From JACDBE01 sp963714055 (lineage in GTDB: Bacteria > Actinomycetota > Acidimicrobiia > Spongiisociales > UBA5794): 64,000 nt of DNA. The stretch is from contig OY970227.1 in assembly GCA_963714055.1 (NCBI GenBank), forward strand, positions 3,038,001 to 3,102,000, given 5' to 3'. The notes beneath the pieces are model-generated. The model searched no databases, had not been told where the DNA came from, and saw only the letters and a list, made by a program, of their open reading frames with translations. A program made the translations under genes and the position numbers. Below are positions 60,846 to 64,000 of the stretch, piece after piece; positions within the stretch are counted from its first letter, which is position 1, and each line of letters begins with the position of its first letter.

Positions 60846-61328
60846 GTGCCGATGGACCTACCCGGCGCGGTGACGCGCTTCGTGTCGGCAGCCGAGGAGC
60901 TCGGCGTGGCGGTGGAACCGGTGGTCTACCCGGACGGCACCAAGACTGCGGCGGACGCCGCCGCCGCCATCGGGTGCCCGGTCGGGGCCATCGTCAAGTC
61001 GCTGGTGTTCATGGCCGGCGGCCGCCCCCTCCTGGTGCTGATGTCCGGCGACCACCGCGTCGACATGGCCCTGCTCGCCGCCGCCGCCGGCGTAGAGGAG
61101 GTGCGCCGAGCCACACTCGACGAGGCGAAGGAGCACACCGGCTACGCCGCAGGGGGCACACCCCCCATCGGCCATCCGAGCCCGCTGCCGGTGTTCGCCG
61201 ACCGCACGTTGCTCCGCTTCGACCCGGTGTGGGCCGCCGCCGGCACCCCGACCGCGGTGTTCGAGGCCGACCTGAGCCAACTCGTCGCCGTCTCCGGGGC
61301 GAGCTGGGTCGACGTCGCCGAGGGTTGA
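60846..61328 (+). CDS. YbaK/EbsC family aminoacyl-tRNA deacylase
   Basis: A 160-residue freestanding trans-editing domain homologous to the insertion of ProRS: RFVSAAEELGVAVEPVVYPDGTKTAADAAAAIGCPVGAIVKSLVF, ADRTLLRFDPVWAAAGTPTAVFEADLSQL. The conserved Lys of AIVKSLVF, needed for hydrolysis in the family, is present. It may clear mischarged Cys- or Ala-tRNA-Pro. Starts 10 nt after the sulfurtransferase stop, probably co-transcribed. Confidence 0.88.
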   Translation: MPMDLPGAVTRFVSAAEELGVAVEPVVYPDGTKTAADAAAAIGCPVGAIVKSLVFMAGGRPLLVLMSGDHRVDMALLAAAAGVEEVRRATLDEAKEHTGYAAGGTPPIGHPSPLPVFADRTLLRFDPVWAAAGTPTAVFEADLSQLVAVSGASWVDVAEG

Positions 61329-61347
61329 GCCGGGCCGGGTCTTCGGC

Positions 61348-62337
61348 TCATCCGCGCAATCCCACCACCGATGCCGGGTCGAGCCTCGCTTCGACCCTGC
61401 TGCCGACCGGGACGGGGGAGGCGGTGATGCCGACGAGCGTGGTGGCGCCCACAGCCACCGTCGTGTCCCAGTGGCCACCCCGGTAGATGGACGCGGTCAC
61501 TTCGGCTGAACCGTCCAGCGAGGACTCGATGGTCACCCCGGTCACCGGGACGAGCACGGTGCGGGCACCGCGGCCGACGCCGGATGGGAGGAGACCGGCC
61601 GTGATCAGCGATGCCGGGTCGAGCACGTTGGGATGGCCGAGGAGGCGGGCAACGAACTCGGTGCCCGGGTCCTCCCACAGTCGCTGGGGCGTGCCCAGCG
61701 CCGCCACCCTGCCGGCACGGAGGATGCCGACCCGGTCGGCCATGGCGAACGCCTCCTCGTGGTCGTGGGTGACGTAGATGGCGGTGATGCCCAGCGCGGT
61801 GAACAGGGCGCGGGTCTCGGTGGCCAGCCGGTCGCGGAGCTCGCGGTCGAGCGAGCCGAGGGGCTCGTCGAGCATGACCATTCGCGGCGCCGGCGCCAGG
61901 GTGCGGGCCAGCGCCACTCGCTGCTGCTCACCACCGCTCAGCCCCGGGATGCGGCGTTCCCCCAACCCGCTCAACCCGACCAGGTCGAGGACCTCGTCGA
62001 CCCGGGCGGAGGCGCGCCCCGGTTCCCATCCCTGCATGCGCAGCCCGAAGGCGACGTTCTCCCCCACGGTGCGATGGGGGAAGAGGGCGTAGTCCTGGAA
62101 CATGAGGCCGAACCGTCGCAGGTGCGGGGGAGTGGCGGTGATGTCGACGCCGTCCCAGGCCACGGTGCCCCGGTGGGGCCGGTCGAGCCCGGCGATGATG
62201 CGGAGGGCCGTCGACTTGCCCGATCCCGACGGTCCCATGACGGCGAGGACCTCGCCGGTGGCGACGTCGAGGTCGACGTCGACCAGGGCGTCGACACTCC
62301 CGAAGCTGATGGCGAGGTCGCGGCAGGCGAGGCTCAG
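61348..62337 (-). CDS. ABC transporter ATP-binding protein (thiamine/iron importer type)
   Basis: Walker A GPSGSGKSTALRIIAGL, Q-loop FGLMFQDYALFPHRTVGENVAFGL, signature LSGGEQQRVALARTL and Walker B MVMLDEPLGSLDRE, followed by a C-terminal TOBE-like domain (ASIYRGGHWDTTVAVG). SLACRDLAISFGSVDALVDVDLDVATGEV lies upstream in frame of the first ATG (62238) and is needed for the fold, so I extend to CTG 62337, which overlaps the permease stop (CTGA) and has a GGAGG about 9 nt upstream. 329 residues. Non-ATG/GTG start is inferred. Confidence 0.88.
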   Translation of the reverse strand: MSLACRDLAISFGSVDALVDVDLDVATGEVLAVMGPSGSGKSTALRIIAGLDRPHRGTVAWDGVDITATPPHLRRFGLMFQDYALFPHRTVGENVAFGLRMQGWEPGRASARVDEVLDLVGLSGLGERRIPGLSGGEQQRVALARTLAPAPRMVMLDEPLGSLDRELRDRLATETRALFTALGITAIYVTHDHEEAFAMADRVGILRAGRVAALGTPQRLWEDPGTEFVARLLGHPNVLDPASLITAGLLPSGVGRGARTVLVPVTGVTIESSLDGSAEVTASIYRGGHWDTTVAVGATTLVGITASPVPVGSRVEARLDPASVVGLRG

Positions 62338-63956
62338 AAGTCACCACCTCCCCCGGGACGGAACCGCTCGATGGCGATCACGGCGAGGGTGGTCAGCGCC
62401 ATCAGCACCACGGCCAGTGCCATCGCCCGTCCTTCCAACACCTCGCCGGGCCGGGACAGCAACCGGAAGATGGCCACCGGCAACGTCGGGGAGTCGGGGC
62501 GGGCGATGAAGCTGGTCGCCCCGAACTCGCCCAGCGAGACGGCGAAGGCGAACCCGGCTCCAACCGCCGCCGCCCGCGCCATCAACGGTCCGTCGACCTC
62601 GAGGAACACCCGGCCCGGCGAGGCGCCGAGCGTGGCGGCGGCGTCGCGGAGGCGCTGCTGGACCTGCCGCAGGACGGGCAGCGAACTGCGCACCACGAAC
62701 GGGATCGCCACCAGGGCGTGGGCGATCGGGATCAGCCAGATCGACGTGCGCAGGTCGACCGGGGAATCCAGGGCGATGAGGAAGCCGAACCCGAGCGTCA
62801 CCGCCGAGGCTCCGAGGGGGAGCATCACCAGTGTGTCGAGCCCCCGACCGGCTCGGCGGCCGCCCGTCACCACCACCGACACCACGATCCCGATCACGAC
62901 GGCGACGGCCGTTGCCAGCGCGGCGAACCGGAGCGAGTTGCCGATCGCCTCGCTGGGGGCGACGAACAGCCCCGAGGCGGTGTCCCGGGTCGCCAGCCCG
63001 GTGAAGTTGGCGATGCCGAAACCGTCGCCGACCTGGAAGGCCCGGGCCGTCAGCATGGCGATGGGGAGACCGATGAGCAGCCCGGCCACGGCGAGGTTGC
63101 CGCCTACCAGCCACCACGCCTTCCCCCGCGGGCGGATCCGTCGGTCAGCGGGTTCGGCTCTCAGCTGGGTCGCCATCCGCTGCTGGATCCGGCCGTAGAC
63201 CAGCAGGGCAACCGTCACCCCGACCAGTTGGACGACGGCGAGGGCCGCCGCCACCCGCAGGTCGAGCAGCGCAGTCGCCTGCCGCCAGATCTCGACCTCG
63301 AGGGTGGCCAGCCCGATCCCACCGAGGATGAGGATGATGCCGAAGGAGGTGAAGGTGAACAAGAACACGATCGACGCAGCGGAGGCGATTGCCGGGGTGA
63401 GCAGCGGAAGGGTGACCTCGACCAGGGTCCTCCACCGACCGGCGCCCAGCGTCTGCGACGCCTCCTCCATGCGGCGGTCCAGCTGCTCCCAGGCGGTGCC
63501 CACGGTGCGCACCACCACCGCATAGTTGGCGAACACATGGGCGAGGAGGATGGCGGGTACGGTCCGGCGCAGGTCGACTCCGAAGGGACCGCCGGGGCCG
63601 AGCAGGGCGACGAAGGCGCTCCCGGTGACCACGGTGGGGAGCACGAACGGCACCACGGTCGCCGCCATCAGCAGGCGCCGCCCGGGGAAGTCGTAGCGGG
63701 CGAACACGTACGCCGCCGGCAGCCCGATCGCCAGCGTCAACGCCGTCGACGCCGTCGCCTGCCAGGTGGTGAACCAGACGATGCCGAGCAGCGACGGCCG
63801 TTGCAGGACGTCCAGCATCGGAGTGCCGCCACCCGAGGACTCGCCGGTGAAGGCGGTGGCGAGCACCGTCACCATCGGGAAGACGAAGAAGTAGCCGAGG
63901 AAGGCGAGCGGGACTGCGGTGAGGGCCACCAGGCCCCAGGGTCGACGCCGCGTCAC
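62334..63956 (-). CDS. fused two-domain ABC transporter permease (ThiP/FbpB type)
   Basis: A 540-residue integral membrane protein with two repeated permease halves, about 12 helices, each with the EAA-type cytoplasmic loop (EEASQTLGAGRWRTLVEVTLPLL; LRDAAATLGASPGRVFLEVDGPLM). This duplicated layout is found in thiamine (ThiP) and ferric iron (FbpB/AfuB) importers. GTG at 63956 is chosen because it overlaps the stop of the upstream binding-protein gene (GTGA) and gives MTRRRPWGLVALTAV. Substrate remains open. Confidence 0.88.
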   Translation of the reverse strand: MTRRRPWGLVALTAVPLAFLGYFFVFPMVTVLATAFTGESSGGGTPMLDVLQRPSLLGIVWFTTWQATASTALTLAIGLPAAYVFARYDFPGRRLLMAATVVPFVLPTVVTGSAFVALLGPGGPFGVDLRRTVPAILLAHVFANYAVVVRTVGTAWEQLDRRMEEASQTLGAGRWRTLVEVTLPLLTPAIASAASIVFLFTFTSFGIILILGGIGLATLEVEIWRQATALLDLRVAAALAVVQLVGVTVALLVYGRIQQRMATQLRAEPADRRIRPRGKAWWLVGGNLAVAGLLIGLPIAMLTARAFQVGDGFGIANFTGLATRDTASGLFVAPSEAIGNSLRFAALATAVAVVIGIVVSVVVTGGRRAGRGLDTLVMLPLGASAVTLGFGFLIALDSPVDLRTSIWLIPIAHALVAIPFVVRSSLPVLRQVQQRLRDAAATLGASPGRVFLEVDGPLMARAAAVGAGFAFAVSLGEFGATSFIARPDSPTLPVAIFRLLSRPGEVLEGRAMALAVVLMALTTLAVIAIERFRPGGGGDF

Positions 63957-64000
63957 CGCATCAGATCCGTCCACTCCTGGATCCACGCCTCCCGGTTGGC
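63953..64000 (-). CDS. 3' end of a probable substrate-binding protein gene
   Basis: The last 15 codons, ANREAWIQEWTDLMR, and a TGA overlapping the permease GTG. Such an ending and position fit a periplasmic-type binding protein (ThiB or FbpA class) of the same importer; the rest lies outside the window. Confidence 0.6.
   Translation of the reverse strand, partial: ANREAWIQEWTDLMR

Overview
The window is a high-GC chromosomal segment from an actinobacterium (Actinomycetota). Evidence: the conserved actinobacterial blocks ffh-rpsP-khpA-rimM, trmD-rplS-lepB-DUF2469-yraN-comM-dprA-xerC-whiG and rpsB-tsf-pyrH-frr-cdsA-dxr-rseP-ispG-proS-rimP-nusA-infB; LexA boxes of the actinobacterial type; and many genes that look leaderless. 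A deep branch such as Acidimicrobiia is my best guess, from gene order and protein style only; I could not test it.

Layout. 0-4.9 kb: 3' end of cytidine deaminase, a vapBC toxin-antitoxin pair, etfBA, uridine phosphorylase, an alkyltransferase-like DNA repair protein and a META-domain lipoprotein. 5-13.8 kb: translation and secretion genes (ffh, rpsP, khpA, rimM, trmD, rplS, lepB), interrupted by a flavin reductase plus acyl-CoA dehydrogenase pair. 13.8-23.5 kb: yraN, small actinobacterial proteins, an enoyl-CoA hydratase, a VOC protein, a secreted S33-type hydrolase, an adenine/adenosine deaminase, then comM, dprA, xerC and a WhiG/FliA sigma factor. 23.5-42 kb: an almost unbroken plus-strand run for ribosome and EF-Ts, UMP kinase, ribosome recycling, phospholipid and isoprenoid synthesis, regulated proteolysis, NusA/IF-2 and tRNA/FAD maturation. 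42-49 kb: Kup, a DUF222/HNH nuclease, rpsO, pnp and dodecin. 49-56 kb: LexA-boxed imuA'-imuB, an ATPase-TPR-cyclase, plsC and a YcaQ-like protein. 56-64 kb: a membrane-anchored propeller-like protein, a short-chain dehydrogenase, 5-formyl-THF cyclo-ligase, sufE/rhodanese, a YbaK protein and a thiamine/iron-type ABC importer cut by the window end.

Non-coding content: two LexA boxes, a vapBC operator, two dispersed hairpin repeat families, a 36-bp minisatellite that encodes the NusA tail, a long hairpin in the pnp leader, and a recurring TANNNT box 6-8 nt before the start codon of about fifteen genes.

Caution: roughly 20 single-base indels break otherwise intact genes, including essential ones (trmD three times, lepB, frr, nusA). 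Most can be repaired by one base, so I read them as sequence errors concentrated in a few stretches and annotate those genes over their full span. I found no clearly new defence or biosynthetic system; the strongest leads are the repeat families, the leaderless start rule and the LexA-linked genes.
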